From contig JAYTKJ010000654.1 in the NCBI GenBank assembly GCA_043730365.1, positions 1-12,810 of the forward strand: DNA of 12,810 nucleotides, written 5' to 3'. Source of the stretch: VFZP01 sp043730365. GTDB taxonomy: Bacteria; Acidobacteriota; Terriglobia; Bryobacterales; Bryobacteraceae. The position numbers and the translations under genes are program-made. Shown here piece by piece: positions 1 through 6,749 of this stretch. The stretch's first letter is position 1, and every line of letters begins with the position of its first letter. The notes below the pieces were generated by a model. The model was given only the letters and a program-made list of their open reading frames with translations. It searched no databases and was not told the origin of the DNA.

Positions 1-525
1 CAAATAGCAGACCCTCTCCGGATTGGAAACCGTGACCGAGCCAGCTTCGGCCTCGTTCGAAACAACGATGGTGTTAAGGGGAGCCTCGCCGCTGGTGCCC
101 ACCACTTCGTCATGCTCGCGATGGCCGATCAGCAGGATGGTGTATCCCTGGCGGGCGAAACGGCGGGCCTCCAAATGGACCTTGGTGACCAGCGGGCAGG
201 TGGCGTCAATCACCTGCAGTTTGCGGGTTTTAGCTTGGTCGCGCACCTCCGGGGACACGCCGTGAGCGCTGAAGATCACCCGGGCGCCCTCGGGCACCTC
301 GCTCAGCTCTTCAATGAAAATGGTCCCCAGGGAGCGCAGTTCATCCACCACGTGCCGGTTGTGAACGATCTCCTTGCGGACGTAAATGGGGGGACTGTAA
401 AGCTCCAGCGCGATTTTGACCACGTCGATAGCCCGCACCACGCCCGCGCAAAAACCACGCGGCGTTAGCAGGATCACGCGCCTTCCACTCACCCCGTTAC
501 TGTGGGCTGGAACCGACAAACTCAT
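1..525 (-). CDS. ispH: 4-hydroxy-3-methylbut-2-enyl diphosphate reductase, N-terminal 175 residues (cut by window edge)
   Basis: IspH (LytB) is the last enzyme of the MEP isoprenoid pathway. It reduces HMBPP to IPP and DMAPP using a [4Fe-4S] cluster in the cytosol. The visible part shows the family signature PRGFCAGVVRAI at residues 22-33, containing the first cluster cysteine (C26). It also shows VHNRHVVDEL at 54-63 with the substrate-contacting His, FSAHGVSPEVR at 85-95, and DATCPLVTKVH at 107-117 with the second cluster cysteine (C110). GHREHDEVVGT at 134-144 aligns with the His/Glu pair (H138, E140) of the active site. The third cluster cysteine and the C-terminal half lie beyond position 1. 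The ATG at 525-523 is chosen because it places the signature at the usual distance from the N-terminus. It has no clear Shine-Dalgarno. The gene lies 54 bp after the waaA-lpxK stop on the same strand and may be cotranscribed. Confidence 0.96.
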   Translation of the reverse strand, partial: MSLSVPAHSNGVSGRRVILLTPRGFCAGVVRAIDVVKIALELYSPPIYVRKEIVHNRHVVDELRSLGTIFIEELSEVPEGARVIFSAHGVSPEVRDQAKTRKLQVIDATCPLVTKVHLEARRFARQGYTILLIGHREHDEVVGTSGEAPLNTIVVSNEAEAGSVTVSNPERVCYL

Positions 526-538
526 AGGCAGGTACTTT

Positions 539-547
539 AGTATACCA
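539..547 (-). promoter_or_regulatory. Candidate extended -10 element in front of ispH
   Basis: Read on the minus strand the bases are TGGTATACT, matching an extended -10 (TGnTATAAT) at all but one of the specified positions. It lies in the 54-bp gap between waaA-lpxK and ispH. No good -35 is seen. A start site about 7 nt downstream would leave a leader of only a few bases, consistent with the lack of a ribosome binding site at the ispH ATG. Motif reading only; it could be chance in an AT-rich gap. Confidence 0.22.
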
Positions 548-579
548 ATAATACAACTGGGGTTTATAGCGTTTCGACC

Positions 580-2964
580 TTATTTTAATGTGGCGATCAG
601 CCAGCCCAGAAACCCTGGTTCATCCTCCAAAGCCACTCGGATACGCAAGACGTGCAGGCGAAAGGAAAGTTCGATGCTAGACCAATCCGGAGGAAGGTTC
701 ATCATATCCTTCTCCGTTGTCCACAGCACGGTCGCGCCGTGGTGCCGAGCCTCTTCGTCGAGCCGTCGCAAATCGCGGGGGTGGTAGCGATGATGGTCAC
801 CAAAGGTGGTGCGGAAGGCAGGATCGAGGCCTAACCCGCTCAGCGTGCGCCAAAACGAAGCAGGGTTGCCCAACCCGCAGAACGCCGCACCAGGGCCCGC
901 GGGCGGCCCGGCAGCGGGCTCGGCTCCGGTGGCGGCATCGATCCAACCGTCTGGTTCCAGGCCGGCCCGGAAGACCGGCGCTGAGGGCTTATGTTGGCGC
1001 AACACCGCGAGAATCCCCTCGTAGGATCGCCCGGGCTCGCAGCGCGTCAGCACGAAGGCATCGGCACGGCTGAGCGCCTGGATGGGCTCGCGCAGACGGC
1101 CGGCCGGGATGACGTCAAAGCCGCCGAATGGATCAAGGGTATCGATGAGGACGATATCGGCGGTACGCGCCAGCCGCGCATGTTGGAAGCCATCGTCCAG
1201 CAGGAACAGTTCCGGGGAGAACTGGCTTTGGAGAGCCCGGCCGCCGCAGGCTCGATCAGCGCAAATCGCCACGGGGCCCAACCCGGACCGTACGAGGAGC
1301 TGTGCTTCATCGCCGGTCTGTTCCATGCCGGCCTTGGCGCCCGGGGCCAGGACCGTGCAGGCCTCCTGAGAGATGCGGCGATAGCCGCGGGTCAGGAAGG
1401 CCGGCTGGCGTCCGGCCTGTCGCAAGAGCGCGGCGATCCGCAGCACCAAAGGCGTTTTGCCGACACCGCCCACTCCAATTCCCCCGACGCTGATGACGGG
1501 TAGGGAAAGAGTTTGGATGCGCCGGAGATCCCGCGCTCGTTTCAGCCTGCTGCCGGCTCGCCATAGCGACGCCAGCGCGGCGAGCAGCCAGGAGCGGAAT
1601 GGGCGAGGCAGAGAACGTTCGTACAACTGGCGAGCCGTCTCCACCGCCAGCGGTGTCGCGCCGGTTTTGTCGAGTGCCTGCTGCCGGCCCCTTTCGCCTA
1701 GTTGGGTGCGCCATGCATCGCTTGAGATGGCGTGCCGGAGAGCCGCCTCCAGGCCGGCCTCGCCGTCGACGCTCAGACACGCCTCGGCTGCCAGAAAATC
1801 CCGCGCGATCTCCGGAAAGTTCTCCATGTGCGGACCGATAATCACGGGCTTGCCGAAGAAGGCCGGTTCGAGAATGTTGTGGCCGCCGCGACGGCATAAC
1901 GTGCCTCCGACAAAGACCACGTCGGCAACGCGGAAGACGCCCGCCAACTCACCCATCGAATCGAGCAGCAACACGGGCGCGGCTTCGCCCTCAGGCAGCG
2001 TGGAGCGGCGCGCGTAGGCGATGGCGCGCTTCTCCATCGCGGCCCCCGCTGAGGCGAACCTCTCCGGACGTCGCGGTACCAGGATGAGCCGGAGCGTGGG
2101 GAAATCGCGCGAAAGGCGCTGGTAGACGTTGAGCACGATCTCGTCTTCATCCACATCGCCTTCGCCGGACGGCGGCATAGTACTAGCTGCCACCCAGACC
2201 AAGCCCGCCGCGCCATTCTCGCCCACCCATTTCGCCACGGCCGGCGGCGTCACGGCTTGGGTTGGATCAAAGTCGTACTTAAGATTCCCGCCTAGTACCA
2301 CGGACTCAAGTTGCGCTCCCAATGCGATGAACCGGTCACGCGAGACTTCGGTCTGGGCCAGAATGCGATCGGTCTGCCGCAGCACGGGCTGGAAGAACCA
2401 GCGGAAATTTTCGTACTTTGGAATGGCGCGGTCTGAAATGCGGCCGTTCAGCACCAGCAACCCAGCGCCTCCGCGCTTGGCTTCGTGCCATAGGTTGGGC
2501 CAGATCTCGGTCTCCAGCACGATCACCAACGCCGGGCGCAACCGCCGCAGGACTCGTCGAACCACCCAGAGGAAATCGAGTGGCGCGTAGAAGACGCCAT
2601 CGGCCACGCCAGTCAGCTTTTGACGGGCGATCTCGCGGCCGGCCAGTGTACCGACTGACACGAAAATCATGGCGCCCGGAATGGCACGGCGTAGACCACC
2701 TACCAGTTGCACCGAAGAGATAACTTCGCCCACCGAAACGGCATGCACCCAGATGCTACCGGCCGACGGCGGCGCCACCGAGTCCGGCAGAAACCCGAAG
2801 CGCTCAGCAACCGTCCCTAGATATGCGCGGTTCTTCAGGCTCCGAAAAGCCACATAGGCTAGGATGAAGGGGAACGCCAGCCATAGCGCCACGCGATAAA
2901 GGAGAAAGATGACTCGGCTCGGCAAGAAACTACTGATTCTACCCGCCTGGGCGGTGCTGTGCAT
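580..2964 (-). CDS. Fused Kdo transferase (WaaA/KdtA) and tetraacyldisaccharide 4'-kinase (LpxK)
   Basis: One uninterrupted frame encodes two lipid A enzymes, numbered here from the ATG at 2964 (794 aa). Residues about 15-450 are a GT30 Kdo transferase. There is an N-terminal hydrophobic anchor, HAVSVGE at 74-80 with the presumed catalytic Glu80, LETEIWPN at 150-157, NGRISDRA at 173-180 and GGHNILEP at 360-367. Residues about 455-794 are LpxK, the kinase that adds the 4'-phosphate to the lipid A precursor. It has an N-terminal hydrophobic stretch, a P-loop GGIGVGGVGKTP at 494-505, DDGFQH at 590-595 and TTEKD at 749-753. Both halves are near full length and no long linker separates them. The start is uncertain: the frame is open to 3111, but that would overlap the plus-strand gene at 2909 by about 200 bp. 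ATG 2964 is the only in-frame ATG. TTG at 2925 (781 aa) also suits WaaA, which normally begins at the membrane helix. Neither has a good Shine-Dalgarno. Confidence 0.93.
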   Translation of the reverse strand: MHSTAQAGRISSFLPSRVIFLLYRVALWLAFPFILAYVAFRSLKNRAYLGTVAERFGFLPDSVAPPSAGSIWVHAVSVGEVISSVQLVGGLRRAIPGAMIFVSVGTLAGREIARQKLTGVADGVFYAPLDFLWVVRRVLRRLRPALVIVLETEIWPNLWHEAKRGGAGLLVLNGRISDRAIPKYENFRWFFQPVLRQTDRILAQTEVSRDRFIALGAQLESVVLGGNLKYDFDPTQAVTPPAVAKWVGENGAAGLVWVAASTMPPSGEGDVDEDEIVLNVYQRLSRDFPTLRLILVPRRPERFASAGAAMEKRAIAYARRSTLPEGEAAPVLLLDSMGELAGVFRVADVVFVGGTLCRRGGHNILEPAFFGKPVIIGPHMENFPEIARDFLAAEACLSVDGEAGLEAALRHAISSDAWRTQLGERGRQQALDKTGATPLAVETARQLYERSLPRPFRSWLLAALASLWRAGSRLKRARDLRRIQTLSLPVISVGGIGVGGVGKTPLVLRIAALLRQAGRQPAFLTRGYRRISQEACTVLAPGAKAGMEQTGDEAQLLVRSGLGPVAICADRACGGRALQSQFSPELFLLDDGFQHARLARTADIVLIDTLDPFGGFDVIPAGRLREPIQALSRADAFVLTRCEPGRSYEGILAVLRQHKPSAPVFRAGLEPDGWIDAATGAEPAAGPPAGPGAAFCGLGNPASFWRTLSGLGLDPAFRTTFGDHHRYHPRDLRRLDEEARHHGATVLWTTEKDMMNLPPDWSSIELSFRLHVLRIRVALEDEPGFLGWLIATLK

Positions 2965-3514
2965 AGCTGCCGACAAAGACCCATCCTCGTTCCGGGCCAA
3001 ACCTGCCGCCGAGTATCCCAACAGCACGCGCCAGGAAGGTTTGCGCGTCGGCGCTGAAGCCTTTACGTCAGCCGAGCAGACTAAGCCGCCGTTCGGCAAG
3101 CTCAATCCCAATGATCACGGCGTGTTGCCCATTCTGGTGGTGATGCAGAACGAAGGCAAGAACGTGATCAAGCTGGATGGGCTCAAGGTGGAATATGTGG
3201 ACGCTCGCAAGCGGCATATCATCAATATCCCGGCGTCACAGTTGCCGTATCTGAAGTCTCCCGATCGGCCCAAGGTATCGGCCAATCCGATTCCGCCGAT
3301 TTTTCAGCGCAAGAAGAAGAATGAGTTGACGGCGCCGGAGCTGGATCAGCGCGTCTTTGCGGCCAAAATGCTGCCCCCGGGCGAATCGGCAAATGGCTTT
3401 TTCTATTTCCAATCGACGCATGAGCCGGGAGCGATGATCTATATCACAGGCATGGTCAACGCGGCGAGCGGGCAGGAGATGTTCTACTTTGAGGTGCCGC
3501 TCGATCCGAAGTAA
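2909..3514 (+). CDS. Secreted protein of unknown function
   Basis: 201 aa. I do not recognise a named family. The N-terminus reads as a signal peptide: basic MTRLGKK, a hydrophobic core LLILPAWAVLCIAA, then a polar mature start near residue 22. There is no lipobox around the Cys. The mature part has a strand-rich stretch with VLPILVVMQNEGKNVI near residues 71-86, where a small beta domain could lie, a proline-rich segment KVSANPIPPIF at about 124-134 followed by a basic KKKN run, and FFYFQSTHEPGAMIYITG near 164-181. The ending EMFYFEVPLDPK suggests a compact beta-sandwich. The ATG is preceded by AAGGAG at good spacing, which supports this start. Its first bases overlap the start of waaA-lpxK on the other strand, so its promoter must lie inside that gene. 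Exported acidobacterial hypothetical proteins of this look are common (inference). Confidence 0.8.
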   Translation: MTRLGKKLLILPAWAVLCIAADKDPSSFRAKPAAEYPNSTRQEGLRVGAEAFTSAEQTKPPFGKLNPNDHGVLPILVVMQNEGKNVIKLDGLKVEYVDARKRHIINIPASQLPYLKSPDRPKVSANPIPPIFQRKKKNELTAPELDQRVFAAKMLPPGESANGFFYFQSTHEPGAMIYITGMVNAASGQEMFYFEVPLDPK

Positions 3515-3778
3515 TTCTTCAGCCGGGCCCACACTCCTGCCGGGTTCGATTTCCAGAAACGGCTTCACTTTGAACTTGTTCTGATGTTCAACGGCGTGAT
3601 CGCCCGGATGGTCCTGCCCGCGAATATAGTGCCCTGCTTCACGCGTGCCTGCTAGTTCGACAAGCGCTTTTGCCTATGGGCTTCCTGGCGATCGGGCGAC
3701 GCCGGCACGATCTCGGGGAACAGAGGGCTCTCGGATCGAATCGGGCGAACCCTCCGGCCGGGCCCGGGCTGGCGTCAT
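3484..3778 (-). pseudogene. Probable remnant of a small gene (one stop, one frameshift)
   Basis: An ATG at 3778-3776 follows a strong Shine-Dalgarno (AAGGAG, 9 nt spacing). Its frame runs 34 codons to a TAG at 3676-3674. Reading on in the same frame gives a protein-like stretch with natural codon use: AKALVELAGTREAGHYIRG, then QDHPGDHAVEHQNKFKVKPF and LEIEP. At a run of three C (plus-strand GGG 3542-3544) the sense frame appears to shift by one base to AGVWARLKNYFGSSGTSK, ending in TAG at 3486-3484. One substitution and one indel would thus restore a protein of about 97 residues. I do not recognise the family. The 3' end overlaps the plus-strand gene ending at 3514 by about 30 bp. The first 34 codons look less protein-like than the rest, so the true N-terminus may involve another frame. 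It could be chance, but codon composition and the good SD argue for a former gene. Confidence 0.4.
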
Positions 3779-3787
3779 TTTGAGGAA

Positions 3788-3807
3788 CTCCTTTTTGCGT
3801 TAAGGAG
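3788..3807 (-). promoter_or_regulatory. Stem-loop that includes the Shine-Dalgarno of the gene remnant
   Basis: CTCCTT at 3788-3793 and AAGGAG at 3802-3807 are perfect 6-bp inverted arms around an 8-nt loop. On the minus-strand transcript the downstream arm is the AAGGAG ribosome binding site of the ATG at 3778. Pairing would hide that site, which could limit translation. Sequence observation only; six base pairs can occur by chance. Confidence 0.25.
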
Positions 3808-3818
3808 CAAATATAACA
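3806..3818 (-). promoter_or_regulatory. Extra copy of the vapB-upstream motif
   Basis: On the minus strand this reads TGTTATATTTGCT, 12 of 13 bases identical to TGCTATATTTGCT just upstream of the vapB start (4479-4491). It sits about 28 bp before the ATG of the gene remnant, where a -10 or operator could be. The likely reading is a second binding site for the antitoxin, or a duplicated promoter region from a former neighbouring TA-type gene. Confidence 0.35.
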
Positions 3819-3856
3819 AACCAATTCAGGAATAAATCGGAGCAGGTGGCCGAGAC

Positions 3857-4249
3857 TCACCACTGGTCGACACGAAGTCCAACCACTCTGCCAAATTCCC
3901 GCGTGTTGCGAGTGACCACGGTCAGGTCGTTCGCCATTCCAATCGCGGCGATCATCAGATCATTTGGACCGATCGGTGTGCCAAGCTGTTCGAGCAAGGA
4001 TCGAATCATCCCATACTGGAGCGCCGCCGCATCGTCAAACGGCAAGGTCGTAAACGGTTCCAGAAAGGCCTCGAGCACCCTCCGGTTGCTCGCAGCGTGT
4101 CTACTTTTCTGGACGCCGTAGTAGAGTTCGGCGCGCACCACCGAAGGCACCACGATTAACGAAGGACGGAGCGACCGCAGTTCACGAACCAGCGCCAGAT
4201 CACCCTTGATGATGCCAATGCAAATGTTGGAGTCGAGCAGATATCTCAA
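3857..4249 (-). CDS. vapC: VapC-type PIN-domain ribonuclease toxin
   Basis: 130 aa, the usual size for a VapC toxin. PIN-domain toxins are Mg2+-dependent RNases that cut tRNA or other RNA in the cytosol and are held inactive by the cognate antitoxin. The acidic active-site set is visible: D6 in YLLDSNICI, E41 in VVRAELYYG and D97 in GPNDLMIAA. The fourth position falls in TRNTREF at 113-119, which carries N/T rather than Asp, as in many family members. The start is TTG at 4249-4247, overlapping the antitoxin stop in the sequence TTGA. Together with the unusual start codon this points to translational coupling with low toxin output. The next feature downstream on this strand is a gene remnant. 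Confidence 0.93.
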   Translation of the reverse strand: MRYLLDSNICIGIIKGDLALVRELRSLRPSLIVVPSVVRAELYYGVQKSRHAASNRRVLEAFLEPFTTLPFDDAAALQYGMIRSLLEQLGTPIGPNDLMIAAIGMANDLTVVTRNTREFGRVVGLRVDQW

Positions 4250-4473
4250 TCGAAGGAATCCCGCTTCTCAAGTTTGCCCTGCGACGGCCTTTCCAAGCTC
4301 CCTTTCCATTTGCCGATCACCTTCTCGAAATAGCCAGGCGGCCATTCATCGAGACCGCAGTCACGGGTCACTACCGACGCCAGGTACTTCGACAGGGATA
4401 ACCCTTCCCGGCCGGCCTTCTTCTTGACGCGTTCGGCCAACTCGTCCGGTAGGTAAAGGTGCAGTTGAGGCAT
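4246..4473 (-). CDS. vapB: RHH (CopG-like) antitoxin of a vapBC pair
   Basis: 75 aa from ATG 4473-4471. Residues 3-35 (LHLYLPDELAERV, then SLSKYLASVV) form a ribbon-helix-helix DNA-binding domain: one beta strand followed by two helices. The C-terminal part, with EWPPGYFEKVIGKW at 43-56, is typical of the toxin-binding tail that wraps the PIN domain. The frame is open upstream to 4578, but the extra 35 residues lack family character and run through the AT-rich promoter, so the internal ATG is preferred. Its stop overlaps the vapC start. As in other TA operons the protein probably represses its own promoter through the repeated AT-rich motif immediately upstream. The pair could act in plasmid/element stability or stress response; which applies here cannot be read from the sequence. 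Confidence 0.9.
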   Translation of the reverse strand: MPQLHLYLPDELAERVKKKAGREGLSLSKYLASVVTRDCGLDEWPPGYFEKVIGKWKGSLERPSQGKLEKRDSFD

Positions 4474-4478
4474 CTCAC

Positions 4479-4497
4479 AGCAAATATAGCAAATATA
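4479..4497 (-). promoter_or_regulatory. vapBC operator/promoter region with tandem 9-bp repeat
   Basis: The plus strand shows GCAAATATA twice head to tail, at 4480-4488 and 4489-4497, only 7-24 bp before the vapB ATG. In minus-strand orientation it supplies a TATATT sequence suitable as a -10. RHH antitoxins typically bind short tandem or inverted repeats overlapping their own promoter, so this is the natural autoregulatory site. The remaining 4498-4649 gap, up to the stop of the esterase gene, holds no gene that I can support. Confidence 0.5.
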
Positions 4498-4649
4498 TTT
4501 TTGAAGTTGCAGTTCATGGGTAGAGGCGCCTATGGCGATTCGGACCAGTGGGGTTGCGGCAAGTAGGCAAAGGGACAACCCAGTCTAAATGCACCCGAGC
4601 CCGAGAGCTGAAACTTCCGGTCCGCTAGTTCCAAGTTTGCGCATCTTCA

Positions 4650-5972
4650 TTACTGCACCTGCCCCGCCGAGGCCACCTTCAAAAATGCTTGCAGCCACGC
4701 CTGAACCTGAGCGACTTGCTCGGGGATGTTATTGTGGCCGGTTTCCAGCGCCAGAAGCAATTTCTTCTGACCGGGAATAACGTTGTAAGCCGAGTACATG
4801 GAAGTGGGCGGGCACGTCTCGTCATTGAAACCCCAGGAGTACAGGCCGGGCACTTTGACGCGCCGGGCGAAGTTGACGACGTCGTAGTAGCGCGAGGTCT
4901 CGATCTTGTCTGCCGAGCGGTGTGACAGTGGACCCTTGGCGGCGCGGAACATATGCGGCCAACCGCCGGCGCGATTCTGCAGGTATCCGGTGACATCGGC
5001 AAGCGCCGGGAAGTAAGCGGCCAAGCCTCGCACGCGCGAGTCAAGAGCCGCGGTAACGATTGACAGGGCTCCACCCTGACTGCCTCCCGTAACAGCCAGG
5101 TTCACGCCGTCCCAGTTAGGAAGGCTGGTTAAGAAGTCATTGGCGCGGACGCAGCCAAGATAGACGCGGCGGTAAAAATAGCGGTCGCGGTTGTCGAGTC
5201 CGAAGGTGTTGTAGTTGGCGAGTGCGCCCGCGCCCAGCGAGTCATACACAGCCTGGTCCATGGTGACGGGGATTCCGTGAATCCCTACTTGCAAAGTAAT
5301 GACGCCACGCGCCGCGATTTCGGCCAGACCTCGATACGGGCGGACCCCGGCGCCGGGCACGCTGAGGAGCGCCGGATACTTGCCGGGCGCCTTCGGTTCG
5401 CACAGCACGCCATAAAAGCGCGAGGGCGCGGCGGCCATGCCGACGTTCTGCAGATTGACATGGTGGCAATCGACCGAAGCGTTGCCATACTCGGGCAGCG
5501 GGGTGATCTTGGCGTCAATGGGTAGTTTGGCGAGAGCGGCTTTGCCGGCCGCCCAGAATTGATCGAAGTCGGCAGGGTCCTGCTGAGTGGGCTTGATGGC
5601 CTCCGGGTTAAAGGCGGCCGTCGAGAGTCCGCGGTAGGTTTTCCCGTTGTGCTCGACGGTCGCGATGCAGCGGAGAAAGCCAGGTTCGTTCAGGGTGCCG
5701 CCATCGACAGTGAGACCGTCGGCGGTCAGCGTCCCGCTCTCATCCACCTTGGGCGGCATCATTTCAGGGCCAATGCGATAGCTGACTTTGGCGCCGGTCA
5801 TCACGTGACCGTCGAGTACGGCGCTGATGTGGAAGCGGGCCGGTTGGCCGAGCTCATAGCGCCAATCGGCACGCTCGGTGGAGACTCGAACCTGAACGGT
5901 TCCGACGCGGTCCTGTGCGGCCACTGGGAAGGCAAGCAGCGAGAGAAGGGTGAATCGAATCGTGATTGACAT
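4650..5972 (-). CDS. Secreted acetyl esterase, CE7/AXE1-like (acetyl xylan esterase / cephalosporin C deacetylase family)
   Basis: 440 aa with a signal peptide (MSITIRFTLLSLLAFPVAAQ, cleavage likely after residue 19-20). Residues about 25-120 form a beta-sandwich-like N-terminal extension. Residues 130-432 are an alpha/beta hydrolase of the AXE1 type: DPADFDQFW at 132-140, FYGVLCEPKAPGKYPALL at 186-203, and a nucleophile elbow TGGSQGG at 295-301 with Ser298. The rest of the triad is Asp384 in GFNDETCPP and His413 in ETGHNN. CE7 enzymes remove acetyl groups from xylan oligosaccharides and similar esters; here the protein is exported. It is longer than a typical CE7 enzyme (about 320 aa) because of the N-terminal domain. 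The ATG is 6 bp after the stop of the upstream SDR gene, so the two form an operon. The exact substrate is not determined by the sequence. Confidence 0.88.
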   Translation of the reverse strand: MSITIRFTLLSLLAFPVAAQDRVGTVQVRVSTERADWRYELGQPARFHISAVLDGHVMTGAKVSYRIGPEMMPPKVDESGTLTADGLTVDGGTLNEPGFLRCIATVEHNGKTYRGLSTAAFNPEAIKPTQQDPADFDQFWAAGKAALAKLPIDAKITPLPEYGNASVDCHHVNLQNVGMAAAPSRFYGVLCEPKAPGKYPALLSVPGAGVRPYRGLAEIAARGVITLQVGIHGIPVTMDQAVYDSLGAGALANYNTFGLDNRDRYFYRRVYLGCVRANDFLTSLPNWDGVNLAVTGGSQGGALSIVTAALDSRVRGLAAYFPALADVTGYLQNRAGGWPHMFRAAKGPLSHRSADKIETSRYYDVVNFARRVKVPGLYSWGFNDETCPPTSMYSAYNVIPGQKKLLLALETGHNNIPEQVAQVQAWLQAFLKVASAGQVQ

Positions 5973-5978
5973 AACAAA

Positions 5979-6749
5979 TCACAGCGTGTTGGCGAGCACG
6001 CCGCCATCAATCAAAATCGTGGTGCCCGTGATGTAACTGCCCGCGTCGGTGCCTAGCAGCAGCGCGGTACCGGCGATCTCTTCCGGATTGCCCCAACGCT
6101 TGAACGCGGTGCGGTTGGTGAACTCCAGCTTCTGCGCATCATTCAACATACCCAGCGGCAACTCGGTGAGGAACGGCCCCGGTGAAATGCAGTTGACCGT
6201 GATCCCGAACGGGGCCAGATCAAGCGCGCTCGAACGCGCCATGCCGATCAACGCAGCTTTGGTAGCGCTGTACACGTTGCGTCCCAATTTGCCGCCGAGC
6301 CCCAGCACCGAGGAAATGTGAATCACACGGCCCCACTTGCGCTCCATCATTTGCGGCAGCACCGCGCGCGTGAGCCGCATTATGCCGGACAAATTCAGCT
6401 CGATGATCTGATCCCACGCTTCATCGGTAATCTGGTCTGCCCGCTGCGGGACATTCGAGCCAGCGTTGTTGACCAGCACATCCACGCGGCCCAGCCGTTT
6501 CAAGGTTTCCTCGGCAAGCCGAGCGGCCTCTCCGGCCTTGCTCAGGTCGGCAGTCATCCACTCCACGCGGACCTTCAGTCCCTCACCAATCTCTTTGGCG
6601 CCAGCCTCGAGTTCGGCAGCGTGGCGGCTGCACACCATGATGTCGGCGCCATGCTCGGCATAAGCGCGCGCCATGGACTTTCCCAGCCCACGGCTACCGC
6701 CGGTTACCAGGGCGACTCGGCCCGTTAGATCAAATAGCTTTTCGTACAT
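5979..6749 (-). CDS. Short-chain dehydrogenase/reductase (classical SDR, FabG / gluconate 5-dehydrogenase-like)
   Basis: 256 aa, a normal length for a classical SDR. The cofactor-binding motif TGGSRGLG is at 16-23, NNAG at 94-97, the conserved Asn at 119, and the catalytic Ser146/147, Tyr160 and Lys164 (YSATK). SPGP follows at 189-192, and the C-terminal GTTILIDGG at 242-250 is typical. The segment VCSRHAAELE after the second strand carries Ser-Arg, which often favours NADP(H), although this alone is not decisive. Overall style is near sugar/polyol and 3-oxoacyl reductases; the substrate cannot be assigned. It is the first gene of a two-gene minus-strand unit with the esterase and diverges from the cytochrome-ankyrin gene. 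No convincing Shine-Dalgarno precedes the ATG at 6749. Confidence 0.92.
   Translation of the reverse strand: MYEKLFDLTGRVALVTGGSRGLGKSMARAYAEHGADIMVCSRHAAELEAGAKEIGEGLKVRVEWMTADLSKAGEAARLAEETLKRLGRVDVLVNNAGSNVPQRADQITDEAWDQIIELNLSGIMRLTRAVLPQMMERKWGRVIHISSVLGLGGKLGRNVYSATKAALIGMARSSALDLAPFGITVNCISPGPFLTELPLGMLNDAQKLEFTNRTAFKRWGNPEEIAGTALLLGTDAGSYITGTTILIDGGVLANTL

Noticed and set aside
1307..2216. Several long frames overlapping waaA-lpxK in other phases
   Set aside because: Arg/Pro/Ala-rich products typical of shifted frames in GC-rich genes; the WaaA and LpxK motifs fix the true frame.
2965..3111. Longer N-terminus for waaA-lpxK beginning at TTG 3111
   Set aside because: It would overlap the well-supported plus-strand gene by about 200 bp, and the extra residues show no WaaA-like character. 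WaaA normally begins at its membrane helix.
3236..3568. Minus-strand frame of 110 codons as an independent gene
   Set aside because: Most of it is antisense to the secreted protein ending at 3514. Only its first residues (KPFLEIEP) look real, and they belong to the gene remnant, which then shifts frame.
4585..4650. Possible terminator near the esterase 3' end (AACTT...AAGTT)
   Set aside because: The arms are only five bases, the spacing is wide and no T-run follows.
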